From Streptomyces sporangiiformans (lineage in GTDB: Bacteria > Actinomycetota > Actinomycetes > Streptomycetales > Streptomycetaceae): a stretch of 64,000 bases of DNA. The notes under the pieces were generated by a model. The model was not told the origin of the DNA and did no database searches. It saw nothing but the letters and a program-made list of their open reading frames with translations. Below, one piece after another: positions 24,479-34,095 of the stretch; position 1 is the first letter of the stretch; every line of letters begins with the position of its first letter. Location: assembly GCF_005768555.2 (NCBI RefSeq), contig NZ_VCHX02000166.1, positions 32,006 to 96,005 of the forward strand, read 5' to 3'. A program made the translations under genes and the position numbers.

Positions 24479-27400
24479 TCAGTCCACGATCACCGCCCGC
24501 CACAGCTGGCCGTCGGCGTTCGTGTCCGTCGTCTGCACGAGCTGCGTGCCCGCCGTCGAGTTGGGCACCGAGAGCAGCTTGCCGCTGTTCACGTTCTTGA
24601 TCTTGTAGTAGCCGTTTCCGTCGGCGACCAGCGTCCAGTGCTGGCTCGCACCGTTGTCGTCGGCCTGCTGGACGATGGTCGCGCCGTCCGCGCCCGACCC
24701 ATTGGTGACGTCCAGCAGCAGACCGCTTTTCTGGTTGACGATCTCGTAGCTGCCGTCACCCACCGCGACCCACCGCCAGAGCTGGTTCTGCGCTCCGGTG
24801 TCGTTCCACTGGATGACGTTCGCCCCGGCGGAGGTCGATCCGCCCGAGACGTCGATCGCCTTGCCGCCGTTCTTGTTGAGGACCTTGTAGAAGGCGCTCT
24901 TCGCGGGGAAGGCGATGGAGGCGAACGCGTCCAGCGCGCACACGGTGTTGGAGGCCGACGCGTTCTTCGTGCCGGTGCACACGACCTTGATGGTGTGGGG
25001 TCCCGCGGCGAGGTCCGTCTTCTCGAACAGCACCACCTGCTTCGTCACGGTCGGGGCGTACGCGTCGATGCCCGCCTGTGCCAGGGTGCCGTCGATGTAG
25101 ACGTCGACCTTGCCCATGTTCGGCTGCTTCATGCTGAGATACCGGATGGCCGACCCGGTGAACGAGTACTGGACGGAGTCGCCCGCCCTGTTCGTGAACC
25201 TCTCGGACCCCTTGAAGTCCCGCGAGTCGTTCCAGTTCGACCAGCCGGTGGAGTAGGTGACGGAGGAGTCCTTGTCGTCGACGTAGGCCCAGAGCTGCCG
25301 TACGAGCGACTTCGACGCGGACGAGGCGTTCCCCTGGGCGTCCACGACGTAGAGGCGGTAGTCGCCGACCGTCGGCGGGACACTGATGGCCGTCGCGGTG
25401 CCGGCGGCCTTCGTCATGGTGGGGCCGACGGCGAACGTCGTCGTACCGGAGGGAGCGAGCCACAGAGTCCTGGTCCCGTCACCGATGCTGCGGACGGGGA
25501 CGGACGACACGCCCTTGCCGGTGAACGTGCTCGCGGGCAGCGCGTAGTCCTGCAGGGCCACTCTGCTGCTGGGGACGAGGTCCTTGTAGGCGTCCTCCAG
25601 GCCCGCGTTCACGGCGATGCCGTACGCCTGCGACGGCCACACGTTGTCCGCGTACGCGCGCACGTCCTGGATGGTGCTGTTCGGGACGTTCTTGTCCCAG
25701 ATCTTGTTGACGGTGCCGTAGGTGTTGGTGATGCTCAGGTCGTGCTGCCGGCCCCATGTGCCGGAGTGAATGGTGGACCTGAGGTTCTTGTCCACGTCGA
25801 ACACGTTGTCGTGGTAGTTGATGAAGGCGGAGCCCTCGTCGGGGTGGAGTCCGTACTTGTGGCCGGCCGGAACGCCCTGGATGTAGTTGTCGCTTATTTC
25901 GGTTCCCGGCTGCGCTCCCAGGGTGTAGATGGCGCCGGAGTCGCCGAGCGTCTGCATCGGGTCGACGATCTGGTTGTGGCGGATGGTGTTGTTCTTCGCC
26001 GTGGTGGTCGGCACTCCCGGGCGGATCGAGTTCGTCGAACCGTCGAAGTTCCACCATCCCCAGCCGAGGGTGATGCCCGCCCACGGGGACTTCTCGATCC
26101 GGTTGTGCTCCACGGACAGGGAGTCCACGAAGTACGCCGACACGGGGCTGGATCCCTCGAACAACACCGCGCTGTCGTAGAGGTAGTTGTTCGTGATCGA
26201 GATGTTCTTGCAGACCCCCTCGACGTTCACCGGGTACTTCTCTTTGTTGGTCGAGGTGTAGTCCCCGATGTACACGTGCTGGGGGTGGCCCACGGTGATC
26301 GCGGAGCCGGCTATGTCATTCGTGACGTTGCCGATCAGCTGCGAGTCGGTCACGTCGTTGACCATGTTGATTCCGTCGGCGCCTGTGTGCTGCACCGTGT
26401 TGCGCCGCAGGGTGATGCCGTCGGCGTTCTCGATCTGGATGATGCCCGGCGGCAAGTCGACGTTGCGGTAGGTGTAGGCATGGAAGTTCTGCCTCGCGTA
26501 CACGTTCGAGCTGGTGTTGCCCTGCGTTCCCTGCCGGAAGACGGAGCCCGCGACATTGACCAGGTTCCAGTCGGAGTGCTCGACCGTGAGCCCGGAGAAC
26601 GTGATGTTTCGCGCGTGGTCGGTCCTGGACGTGCCGGCGATCTTGAGGAGGGTGGACACGTTGTTCGGCGCGAAGACCTTCGCCGTGGTCATGTTTTCGG
26701 AGCTGGACTTGTAGTAGTACAGCGTGCGGGTGGTCTTGTTGAAGTAGAACTCGCCCGGCTGGTCAAGGAACTCGTACGCGTTCATGAACGTATGACTGCC
26801 GCTGGCTTTGAACGGGCCGTACGGCGGTGCCTGGGCGATGGCCGCACCCGGCTGCTGGAACAGGGCCACGCGGTTGGCGCCGTCCGAGCTCGTGGTGATC
26901 TGACGGACGCCCACGATGGCCGTGGTCCAGGTCGTGGCCGACTTGATCTCGACGTCGCCCTGGTTGGCGGCGACGGCGGGCAGGTCGGAGAGGCTGTACT
27001 TGGCCCCGTCGCACTGCGAACCCGACTCCCAGGCCCAGGGGGCCTGGCCGGCCGTGACGGTGTAGGTCCCGTGGCATCCGGCCGAGTCGATCGTCTTCGA
27101 GGCCATCTGGGCACGCTTGCCGTTGACGTAGAGCGCGCGGAGCTTGTCGTCGCGGTCCAGCGAGGCCTTCCAGATGTTCCCGCTGTGCTGTGTCCAGCCG
27201 GTCACCGGGACGCCACCGTTCAGCACCGGCTTCTCGTTCTGGTAGGCGGCGTAGACCACACGGTGGCCGTTCGTCCCGGAGTCGGCCGACGTGAAGTCGA
27301 TGGTGCTGCTCACGGGGTAGTTGCCGCCGCGCAGATAGACGTTGATGTCGCCGGTCATGTCGTCGTTGACGGTGCGTACGACGTCCCGCGCGTGCCGCAG

Positions 27401-27583
27401 GGTCTTGAACGGCGCGGAGATCGTCCCGGCGTTGGCGTCGTTGCCGTCGGGGGCGACGTAGTACGTCGCCTGGGTCGCGGCCGAGGCCGGGGTCGACAGC
27501 GTGAGGGAGGTCAGCGGCGTCGCGGAGAGGGCCATCGCCAGCAGGGCCGACAGCCTGCGGACGGTGGAGGGGAAGGGCTTCAT
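24479..27583 (-). CDS. Secreted right-handed beta-helix glycosidase with ricin domain (GH141-like)
   Basis: 1034 residues from ATG 27583 with GGGAGGGG about 8 nt upstream. A Sec signal (LSALLAMALSATPLTSL ... ASA) is followed by YYVAPDGNDANAGTISAPFK, INVYLRGGNYPV and a long parallel beta-helix (~270-640; repeats such as NITFSGLTVEHS, GITLRRNTVQHTGADGI). Then come an Ig-like stretch, a galactose-binding-type domain (~760-900) and a C-terminal ricin trefoil with QLWRW and QHWTL. The YYVxPxGNDxNxGT start and helix resemble GH141/GH120-type enzymes. Next to GH29 and a fucose operon, a second fucosidase is plausible, but the family assignment is tentative. Confidence 0.7.
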   Translation of the reverse strand: MKPFPSTVRRLSALLAMALSATPLTSLTLSTPASAATQATYYVAPDGNDANAGTISAPFKTLRHARDVVRTVNDDMTGDINVYLRGGNYPVSSTIDFTSADSGTNGHRVVYAAYQNEKPVLNGGVPVTGWTQHSGNIWKASLDRDDKLRALYVNGKRAQMASKTIDSAGCHGTYTVTAGQAPWAWESGSQCDGAKYSLSDLPAVAANQGDVEIKSATTWTTAIVGVRQITTSSDGANRVALFQQPGAAIAQAPPYGPFKASGSHTFMNAYEFLDQPGEFYFNKTTRTLYYYKSSSENMTTAKVFAPNNVSTLLKIAGTSRTDHARNITFSGLTVEHSDWNLVNVAGSVFRQGTQGNTSSNVYARQNFHAYTYRNVDLPPGIIQIENADGITLRRNTVQHTGADGINMVNDVTDSQLIGNVTNDIAGSAITVGHPQHVYIGDYTSTNKEKYPVNVEGVCKNISITNNYLYDSAVLFEGSSPVSAYFVDSLSVEHNRIEKSPWAGITLGWGWWNFDGSTNSIRPGVPTTTAKNNTIRHNQIVDPMQTLGDSGAIYTLGAQPGTEISDNYIQGVPAGHKYGLHPDEGSAFINYHDNVFDVDKNLRSTIHSGTWGRQHDLSITNTYGTVNKIWDKNVPNSTIQDVRAYADNVWPSQAYGIAVNAGLEDAYKDLVPSSRVALQDYALPASTFTGKGVSSVPVRSIGDGTRTLWLAPSGTTTFAVGPTMTKAAGTATAISVPPTVGDYRLYVVDAQGNASSASKSLVRQLWAYVDDKDSSVTYSTGWSNWNDSRDFKGSERFTNRAGDSVQYSFTGSAIRYLSMKQPNMGKVDVYIDGTLAQAGIDAYAPTVTKQVVLFEKTDLAAGPHTIKVVCTGTKNASASNTVCALDAFASIAFPAKSAFYKVLNKNGGKAIDVSGGSTSAGANVIQWNDTGAQNQLWRWVAVGDGSYEIVNQKSGLLLDVTNGSGADGATIVQQADDNGASQHWTLVADGNGYYKIKNVNSGKLLSVPNSTAGTQLVQTTDTNADGQLWRAVIVD

Positions 27584-27791
27584 CGGCTGCCCCTCCCGCT
27601 GGATCGGTCGGTCGGGAAAGCGTTCATGCGGCGGCTCCGGCGGTGTTGTCGGTGCGGTTTCGCGGACGGGGAGACATTTCAGTGGCAGCAGGGGTACGTG
27701 CTTCCCTCGCGACGGACGCGGCGTGGCCCGGATAATCGGTCGGGTCGGTCGAGGGCGACTGGACGTGGGGCGCGCTTGCCCCTCAGCGGCA

Positions 27792-28847
27792 TCAGGGGAC
27801 ACCACCGGCGGTGGTGGGGACGTCCTGCCTGATCAGCCCCCGGTCGCGGAGGTCGTCCCAGAGCGCCCGGGGTACGGCGCTCCGCTGGAGTGCCACGTTC
27901 TGGATCACCTGTGCGCGGTCACGCATGCCCAGCGTGACGTTGACGGTGCTGGGATGGGTGGTCGGGAAGGCGATGGCGGCGGCGGGAAGGCTGGTGCCGT
28001 GCTCCTCGCAGACCTCCGCGATCGCCCGTGCGCGGGCGACCAGTTCCGGTGGGGCGTCCCGGTAGTCGTACTTCATGCCTTCGGCGGGCCACGGACGTGA
28101 GAGCAGCCCGGAGTTGAAGACACCGACCGCGACGACGCTCTTGCCCGCTTCCCGCGCTGCGGGTAGCACGTCGTCCAGCGCCGACTGGTCGAGGAGGGTG
28201 TAGCGCCCGGCGAGCATGACCACGTCGGCGGCCGTCTCCCGCAGGAAACGGGCGAGCATGGCCGACTGGTTCATGCCGGCGCCGATGGCCCCCACGACCC
28301 CTTGGTCGCGCAGCTCCGCCAGAGCGGGCATGGCCTCGTCGGCGGCCTGCCGCCAGTGGTCGTCGGGGTCGTGCACGTAGACGACGTCGAGCCGGTCGAG
28401 GCCGGTGCGGCGCAGGGAGTCCTCGATGGAGCGGAGCACGCCGTCCCGGCTGAAGTCCCACTGCCGGCGCAGGTCGTCCCGGACGACGAAGCCCTCACTG
28501 TCGACGCCCTGGGGACGCTCGTTGGGGACGAGGAGCCGGCCCACCTTGGAGGAGACGACGTACTCGTCCCGAGGACGCTGCCGCAGGGCCGCCCCGAGGC
28601 GCTGTTCGGAGAGCCCGAGGCCGTAGTGCGGCGCGGTGTCGAAGTACCGGATGCCCGCGTCCCAGGCCGCGTCCACGGCGGCCGACGCGTCGGCCGCCGA
28701 GGTGGTGCGGTACAGGTTGCCGATCACCGCCGCGCCGAACCCGAGGGCGGTGAGTTCGACGGACGTGCGGGCGACCATCCGGCGTCGCATGACGTCCTCT
28801 TCGTGGACGTGGACGTGGACCGGTACGGAGTCGGGGCCGCCGCTCAT
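27792..28847 (-). CDS. Aldo/keto reductase, probable L-fucose 1-dehydrogenase
   Basis: 351 residues from ATG 28847, overlapping the SDR stop (ATGA). AKR signatures are GIRYFDTAPHYGLGLSE (~65-81) with the catalytic Asp and Tyr, VSSKVGRL with the Lys, and VVYVHDPDDHW with the active-site His. This subfamily (D-threo-aldose/L-fucose dehydrogenase) oxidises L-fucose to its lactone with NAD(P)+. Last gene of the leftward catabolic operon; the 208-bp gap to the beta-helix gene likely contains a terminator/promoter. Confidence 0.82.
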   Translation of the reverse strand: MSGGPDSVPVHVHVHEEDVMRRRMVARTSVELTALGFGAAVIGNLYRTTSAADASAAVDAAWDAGIRYFDTAPHYGLGLSEQRLGAALRQRPRDEYVVSSKVGRLLVPNERPQGVDSEGFVVRDDLRRQWDFSRDGVLRSIEDSLRRTGLDRLDVVYVHDPDDHWRQAADEAMPALAELRDQGVVGAIGAGMNQSAMLARFLRETAADVVMLAGRYTLLDQSALDDVLPAAREAGKSVVAVGVFNSGLLSRPWPAEGMKYDYRDAPPELVARARAIAEVCEEHGTSLPAAAIAFPTTHPSTVNVTLGMRDRAQVIQNVALQRSAVPRALWDDLRDRGLIRQDVPTTAGGVP

Positions 28848-29605
28848 CGGCCGAGCCATCCGCCGTCGACGGGCAGGGTGGTGCCGTGGATGTAGGCGGC
28901 GGCGTCGGAGGCGAGGAAGACGGTGGCCCCGGCCAGGTCGTCGGCGCTGCCCCAGCGTCCGGCGGGGATGCGCTCCAGGATCGCCTTGCTGCGGACGGGG
29001 TCGTCCTGGAGGGCCTGGGTGTTGTCGGTGGCGATGTAGCCGGGCGCGATGGCGTTGACGTTGACGCCGTGCGGTGCCCACTCGTTGGCGAGGGCTTTGG
29101 TGAGTCCGGTGATGCCGTGTTTGGCGGCGGTGTAGCCGGGGACGGTGATGCCGCCCTGGTAGCTGAGCAGGGAGGCGGTGAAGATGACCTTGCCGTGGCC
29201 GCGGGCGACCATGGTGGCGCCAACGGCGCGGGTGAGGGCGAACTGGGCGTTGAGGTTGACCTGGAGCACCAACTCCCAGTCGGCGTCGCCGTGCTGGGCG
29301 GCCGGGGCGCGGCGGATGGTGCCCGCGTTGTTGACGAGGATGTCCACGGGGCGTTCGCGTCCGGCGAGGTCGGCGCCGAGGGCGCGGACGGCGTCGGGGT
29401 CGGCGAAGTCGGCGCGGATGGCTTCGAAGGTGCGACCCACGGCGGTGACGTCCTTCTCCACGTCGCTGCCGGACTCCTCCAGGGAGGCGCTCACTCCGAT
29501 GACGTCGGCTCCGGCGGCGGCGAGGGCGCGGGCCATGGCCCGGCCGATACCGCGGCGGGCACCGGTGACGACGGCGAGTTTCCCGGTGAGGTCGAAGGGG
29601 GTCAT
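28844..29605 (-). CDS. SDR-family oxidoreductase, probable 2-keto-3-deoxy-fuconate dehydrogenase
   Basis: 253 residues. Classical SDR motifs are VVTGARRGIGRAMARAL (~14-30), VNNAGTIRR (NNAG ~92-95), catalytic Ser in IFTASLLS and YTAAKHG (YxxxK), and a C-terminal VDGGWLGR. It is KduD-like. In the non-phosphorylative L-fucose route an SDR oxidises 2-keto-3-deoxy-L-fuconate to the diketo acid; the neighbours point to this role. ATGA overlaps link it to the genes on both sides. Alternative: 2-deoxy-gluconate-type dehydrogenase. Confidence 0.8.
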   Translation of the reverse strand: MTPFDLTGKLAVVTGARRGIGRAMARALAAAGADVIGVSASLEESGSDVEKDVTAVGRTFEAIRADFADPDAVRALGADLAGRERPVDILVNNAGTIRRAPAAQHGDADWELVLQVNLNAQFALTRAVGATMVARGHGKVIFTASLLSYQGGITVPGYTAAKHGITGLTKALANEWAPHGVNVNAIAPGYIATDNTQALQDDPVRSKAILERIPAGRWGSADDLAGATVFLASDAAAYIHGTTLPVDGGWLGR

Positions 29606-30672
29606 GTGGTGGCTCCGTGGGCGTGGTCGCTGTCGTCGTGGTGGGTGGTGGTGTCGGTGCAGTCGAGGAGGATCTTCATCACGTCGCCGCCGCCCTCCAG
29701 CGCCTCGAACGCGGCGGGGGCCTGGGTGAGGGGGACGACCTTGCTGATCAGCCGGTCGGCGGGGATGGTGCCGTCGGCGACCAGGGCGACGGCCTTCTCG
29801 AAGTCGGAGCGGTCGTACAGGCGGGCGCCGACGAGGGTGAGTTCCCGCCAGAAGAAGCGGTGCAGGTTCACCTCACGGGGCCGGGGGTGGATGGCGACCA
29901 GGCACAGCCGCCCCCGCACCCCGAGGACTTCCACGGCGGTGTCCACACCGCCGGCCGCACCGGACACCTCGAACGCGACGTCGGCGCCCGCGTCGCCGGT
30001 CCACGCGCCGACCAGGGCGCCGATGTCGTCGGCGGCCGGATCCCACGTGGCCAGCCCCAACTCCTCGGCCAGCAAACGCCGGTGAGCGCTCAGCTCCACC
30101 ACCCGCACCTCGGCCCCGGCAGCCTGCGCGACCAGTGCGATCAGCACTCCGACCGGCCCACCGCCGACGACCACGACCTTCTCGCCCTCGGTAACCTGCG
30201 CCCGGCCGACGTCGTGGACGGCCACCGCGGTGGGCTCCACGAGCGCCGCCCGGTCCAGTGCGAGCGATTCCGGCAGGCGGATCAGGGTGGAGGCGGGTAC
30301 GGTCCAGCGCTGCTGCATGGCGCCGGGGGAGTCGATGCCGATGAAGTCGAGGTGCCGGCAGACGTGTTGGTGCCCGGCCCGGCAGGCGGGGCAGGTGCCG
30401 TCCCAGCGCAGCGGCATCACGGTCACCGCGTCCCCGACCTGCCAGCCTTCCACTTCGGGGCCGACCCCGACGATCCGGCCGGACATCTCGTGCCCGAGCA
30501 CGGCGGGTGTGGCCACCCGGGCGTCCATGTCGCCGTGGAAGATGTGCAGGTCGGTGCCGCAGATACCGACGTAGGCGGGGGCGAGTACCACCTCGCCGGG
30601 GCCCGGCTCCACGCTCCGTGCGGGAGCGGTGTCCAGGGTGCGGGCGGCCGTGTAGTGGACGGCGAGTGTCAT
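29602..30672 (-). CDS. Zinc-dependent medium-chain dehydrogenase
   Basis: 356 residues from ATG 30672. Catalytic zinc ligands lie in YVGICGTDLHIFHGDM and LGHEMSGRIVGVG. A structural zinc cluster appears as GTCPACRAGHQHVCRHLDFI. The Rossmann loop is VVVVGGGPVGVLIALVAQA. The family oxidises sugars or polyols (sorbitol/threonine dehydrogenase type). In this operon it probably handles an alternative sugar or a C3 end product such as L-lactaldehyde/propanediol. The exact substrate is unclear. Its stop overlaps the SDR start. Confidence 0.8.
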   Translation of the reverse strand: MTLAVHYTAARTLDTAPARSVEPGPGEVVLAPAYVGICGTDLHIFHGDMDARVATPAVLGHEMSGRIVGVGPEVEGWQVGDAVTVMPLRWDGTCPACRAGHQHVCRHLDFIGIDSPGAMQQRWTVPASTLIRLPESLALDRAALVEPTAVAVHDVGRAQVTEGEKVVVVGGGPVGVLIALVAQAAGAEVRVVELSAHRRLLAEELGLATWDPAADDIGALVGAWTGDAGADVAFEVSGAAGGVDTAVEVLGVRGRLCLVAIHPRPREVNLHRFFWRELTLVGARLYDRSDFEKAVALVADGTIPADRLISKVVPLTQAPAAFEALEGGGDVMKILLDCTDTTTHHDDSDHAHGATT

Positions 30673-30710
30673 CGTCTTCTCCAAGGTCCTCTCGGCACGA
30701 GCGCCGTACG

Positions 30711-31595
30711 TCAGCCGCGGGCGGGGAGGCGGTAGAAGGCGGTCGCGGTGCCGGCGAGGAGCGCGTGGATCTCGCTCTCCGCGCAGTCGGTGAGCAGTTC
30801 GTCCACGGTGGCGGCCCAGCGGTTCCAGCCGCCCGCGAGGTTGGCGACCGGCCAGTCGGAGCCGAACATCAGCCGGTCCGGGCCGAAGGACGTGAGCAGG
30901 ACGTCCCAGACCGGGCGGATGTCGGAGGTGGTCCAACTGTCGTGGTCGGCCTCGGTGATGAGTCCCGACAGCTTGCAGACCACGTGCTCGTGCGCGGCCA
31001 GCCGTCGCACCTGCTCTCGCCACTTGGCGAGTTCGCGCCCGGCGATGTCCGGCTTGCCCGCGTGGTTCAGCACCTGGGGCAGGTCGGGGAAGCGTTCGGC
31101 CAGCCGGATCGCCTGGTCGAACTGGTTGCTGCGGACCAGGACGTCGTAGGAGAGCCCGCGGTCCCTCGCCGCCGCCAAGCCTCGTTCGACATCGGGGCGT
31201 AGCAGCCAGTCCGGGTCCGTCTCGCCCTGGACGAGGTGGCGCAGTGAACGCAGACGGGTGCCGCCCGGTCCGGCGAGCAGCCGGTCGAGCGTCTCGCCGA
31301 TCGCAGGCGATGTGAGGTCCGCCCAGCCGACCACCGCCTCGATCAGCGGCTCCCGCTCGGCGAGGGCGAGCAGGTCCTCCGTCTCGGGCATCTCCGGCAC
31401 GCACTGCACGGCCACCGTGCCGTTCAGGTGACGGCCCGCGACGGGGCGGGTCGCGGTGGAGCGCAGGTCGTCGGGGGTGAAGGTGCGGCGGATCGACGTC
31501 AGGCCGGGGTCGTCGAGCCAGGGCTGCGGGCGCCGTTCGAGGTCCCACAGATGGTGGTGGGCGTCGATGAGAACGGGGGCGGGGGCGGAGGGCAT
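30711..31595 (-). CDS. Amidohydrolase-2 family lactonase (L-fuconolactonase-like)
   Basis: 294 residues from ATG 31595. Metal-site features of the amidohydrolase superfamily are visible: LIDAHHHLWDL (HxH) at the N-terminus, VLNHAGKPDI mid-protein and LMFGSDWPVANL near the C-terminus. L-fuconolactonases of this group hydrolyse the lactone made by fucose dehydrogenase. Position between the dehydrogenases and the mutarotase fits that step. The 38-bp gap to the dehydrogenase holds only its ribosome site (AAGGT/GGAGAAG region). Confidence 0.82.
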   Translation of the reverse strand: MPSAPAPVLIDAHHHLWDLERRPQPWLDDPGLTSIRRTFTPDDLRSTATRPVAGRHLNGTVAVQCVPEMPETEDLLALAEREPLIEAVVGWADLTSPAIGETLDRLLAGPGGTRLRSLRHLVQGETDPDWLLRPDVERGLAAARDRGLSYDVLVRSNQFDQAIRLAERFPDLPQVLNHAGKPDIAGRELAKWREQVRRLAAHEHVVCKLSGLITEADHDSWTTSDIRPVWDVLLTSFGPDRLMFGSDWPVANLAGGWNRWAATVDELLTDCAESEIHALLAGTATAFYRLPARG

Positions 31596-31632
31596 GGCGG
31601 TTCCAAGTCGGGTCGGTCCGGCGCGGTCCGTG

Positions 31633-31980
31633 TCAGACGGTGGCGTCCTCACCGGGCGGGTCGAGGTGCCAGATCTCGGTCAGTTCCGTCCACTGGCGGG
31701 AGTCGCCCCGGTCGGGCCAGGGCTCCTGGCAGGGGTCGGTGAGCTTCCACCACTCCCGGGTCTCGGCGTCGGCTTCCAGGACGGCCATGTCGGCGTCGAA
31801 GTCGTCGCCGTGGTACTCGAGGAAGGCGAACAGCACGTCGCCGTGGAGGAAGATGCTGAAGTTGCGGATGTGCGCCCGGTGCAGGGCGGCTTCCACGCCG
31901 GGCCAGACGGCCGCGTGGAGTCGCAGGTACTCCTCCCGGTGCTCGGGGCGGAGCCTGATGGTCTGCGCGATGCGCCTCAT
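31633..31980 (-). CDS. L-rhamnose/L-fucose mutarotase family protein
   Basis: 115 residues from ATG 31980, overlapping the upstream stop (ATGA). The family signature is strong: RPEHREEYLRLHAAVWPGVE, then HIRNFSIFLHGDVLFAFLEY, and WWKLTDPCQEPW. RhaM-type enzymes interconvert sugar anomers. Here it would supply the L-fucose anomer for the dehydrogenase. Confidence 0.85.
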   Translation of the reverse strand: MRRIAQTIRLRPEHREEYLRLHAAVWPGVEAALHRAHIRNFSIFLHGDVLFAFLEYHGDDFDADMAVLEADAETREWWKLTDPCQEPWPDRGDSRQWTELTEIWHLDPPGEDATV

Positions 31981-33992
31981 GCGCGTTCTCCTTCCGTGCC
32001 CTGGGAGGGCGGGCCCGCCGGGGTGTCGAACGGGGTGCGGTAGCTGGGGGTGCGGGAGCGCAGCTGGAGGCGCAGGGTGAGCCGGATACGGGTGGACGCG
32101 GGCAGCCGTACGGTCAGGAAGGCGCCGGCGCAGTCCTGCTCCGCCTCGGTGACGACCGGCTCGGTGTGGCCGTAGTCGTACATGTCGCCGATCCAGCCGT
32201 CGTCCCGGCAGGTGGTGTACCGGACGGCCGTGATGGTGTGCTCGGCGAAGGCGCCCGCCTGGACGATCACCGTGCGCTCGGCCTCGGGGGAGAGGTTCAC
32301 CAGTTCGACGGTGGTCGCCTCCGGGTCGATGGAGGTGACCAGTGCGGCCACCTCCGGCGGCAGACCGGCGCGGCGGGCCTCGGCGTCGTGGTAGCGCAGC
32401 CGGGCCTGCTGAAGGCCGCCGTTGTAGAGCACCTGGGGTCCGCCCCAGGTCAGCTGGACGAGGGCTTCGGTGACCACGGGGTTTGACTGCTGCCACACGT
32501 GGATGTCGGCCTCGGGCACGTCCAGGTCGCGGTAGCGCTCGATGCGCCGCAGGCGGTGGCGGATCTGGGCCTGTGCGGTGGCGAGGATCCGCTCCGGGTA
32601 GCCGGGGTCGTCGCCGGCGAGGAACGCGAACCAGGCCTTCTCGTGCCCCGACTCCTCCTTGGCCCGGAACGGCCGCACGGTACGCCAGTCGATGCCGTCG
32701 GCCTCGCGCAGCCGCTCCAGCCGGGTGCGGTCTGCGTCGGAGGCCGTGTGGTGCCACAGGGCCACCGGCACGGGCGGGGTGAGCGGGTTGTAGTCGAACC
32801 AGCCCGAGTCGTTGTGCCGGAAGGGAAGGTGCGGTGTCGGCGTGTGGATGTCGGGGCCGAGTTCGACCCCCCACTTCGAGGGGAGGCTGGAGTCCGCCTC
32901 GGTGCGGGGCATCACCTTGGCGTGACCGATGAGGGTGTCGAGCGAGGTCGCGACCATGGAGAGGTAGTCGTCGTCCCCGGTGACCGTCGCCGCCGCGAGC
33001 GCCGCCACACAGGCCGCGTGACCCACGCTGTGCCAGCCGTGCGGCCAGGACCAGCCGTAGTGGCCGCCGTACCAGCGGCCCTCCAGCAGGCTGCCCACGA
33101 CACCGTCCGGGCCGACGTTGTCCGGGACGAGGCCACCGTTGGCACGGGTGCGCTCGCGCCACGCGCCCACGTACTCGATGATCCAGTCGCGGTAGCGGTC
33201 CTCGCCCGACAGGATCCACGCGTTGAGGACCAGCCCGGCCGCGGCCAGGTTGACCGCGGTGTCGCCGACACCCATCCGGTCCCGCATCTGCGCGCCGAGC
33301 CGCGGATCCGCGGAGAGCGGGTACGGGCCGCCCTCCGCCTCGGGGATCCACTCCAGCGGGAAGCCGTACGTCTCCGCTTCCTTCGGCAGCCAGGGGTACA
33401 CGTCGCCGTCGAACAGGCCCGTGCGGTCGGGGTCGCTGCCGTTGTGCGGGCGGGTGATGACACGGTGCTCGGGGTCGTAGTTCCCCTTGGCCTGGTCGAC
33501 GTACAACTCGGCGAAGCGCAGCGCCCGTTCCGACCAGCGGTCGGGGGCGGCCATGCACAGGAAGTAGAGCAGCAGCAGGCTTTCGCCCTGGTGGAACCAG
33601 TCGTAGCCGCGCTCGAACTCGTCGTGCAGCATGCCGAGTTCGGTGAGCTGCCGGGTCACGCCCTCCCAGTGCTTCTCACTGGCCGGCAGCAGATCGTCCG
33701 CGCCGCCGAGGAGGTACAGCTGGGGCCAGTTGAAGAACACCTCGTAGAAGTCGTCCGCACCGTCGCGGGTGGTCAGCTCCCCGGTGTAGTTCAGCCGTCC
33801 GTCAGGGCCGGTGAAGTCGCGGGCGAAGCGCCGCCAGGCATGGTCGAGCAGGTCGAACAGCGCACGCTGCGACACGGCCCAGCCAGGCGGTTCGAGCACC
33901 GGTACCCCCGCCTCGATCTCGGGTGGCAGGGCCGGCTGCCCGGAGACCGGGGTGTCCCCACCCGAGGTGGGGCCGGACGAAGTGAAGGGCAT
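31977..33992 (-). CDS. Large intracellular barrel-like protein of the fucose operon, function unknown
   Basis: 671 residues from ATG 33992 (GGAG about 13 nt upstream); the frame is open 26 codons further upstream. No signal peptide. The central part has repeated aromatic-rich helical pairs (FNWPQLYLLGGADDL, YGWSWPHGWHSVGHAACV, WDWF-like segments), suggesting an (alpha/alpha)6 toroid as in several glycosidases, lyases and epimerases. The last ~120 residues are beta-rich. Acidic candidates occur in LFDGDVYPWLPKE and PLEWIPEAEGG. I do not recognise the family. The tight operon position implies a role in handling imported fucosylated oligosaccharides. Confidence 0.6.
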   Translation of the reverse strand: MPFTSSGPTSGGDTPVSGQPALPPEIEAGVPVLEPPGWAVSQRALFDLLDHAWRRFARDFTGPDGRLNYTGELTTRDGADDFYEVFFNWPQLYLLGGADDLLPASEKHWEGVTRQLTELGMLHDEFERGYDWFHQGESLLLLYFLCMAAPDRWSERALRFAELYVDQAKGNYDPEHRVITRPHNGSDPDRTGLFDGDVYPWLPKEAETYGFPLEWIPEAEGGPYPLSADPRLGAQMRDRMGVGDTAVNLAAAGLVLNAWILSGEDRYRDWIIEYVGAWRERTRANGGLVPDNVGPDGVVGSLLEGRWYGGHYGWSWPHGWHSVGHAACVAALAAATVTGDDDYLSMVATSLDTLIGHAKVMPRTEADSSLPSKWGVELGPDIHTPTPHLPFRHNDSGWFDYNPLTPPVPVALWHHTASDADRTRLERLREADGIDWRTVRPFRAKEESGHEKAWFAFLAGDDPGYPERILATAQAQIRHRLRRIERYRDLDVPEADIHVWQQSNPVVTEALVQLTWGGPQVLYNGGLQQARLRYHDAEARRAGLPPEVAALVTSIDPEATTVELVNLSPEAERTVIVQAGAFAEHTITAVRYTTCRDDGWIGDMYDYGHTEPVVTEAEQDCAGAFLTVRLPASTRIRLTLRLQLRSRTPSYRTPFDTPAGPPSQGTEGERA

Positions 33993-34095
33993 GGGACGGA
34001 GCTCCGTTCGGGGTGGTGCGGGGTGCGCTCGCCGGGGACGACGGCCGGTGGACGACGCCGGATCGGGCATCAGGGCCGGGAGGGCAGGCCGGGGC

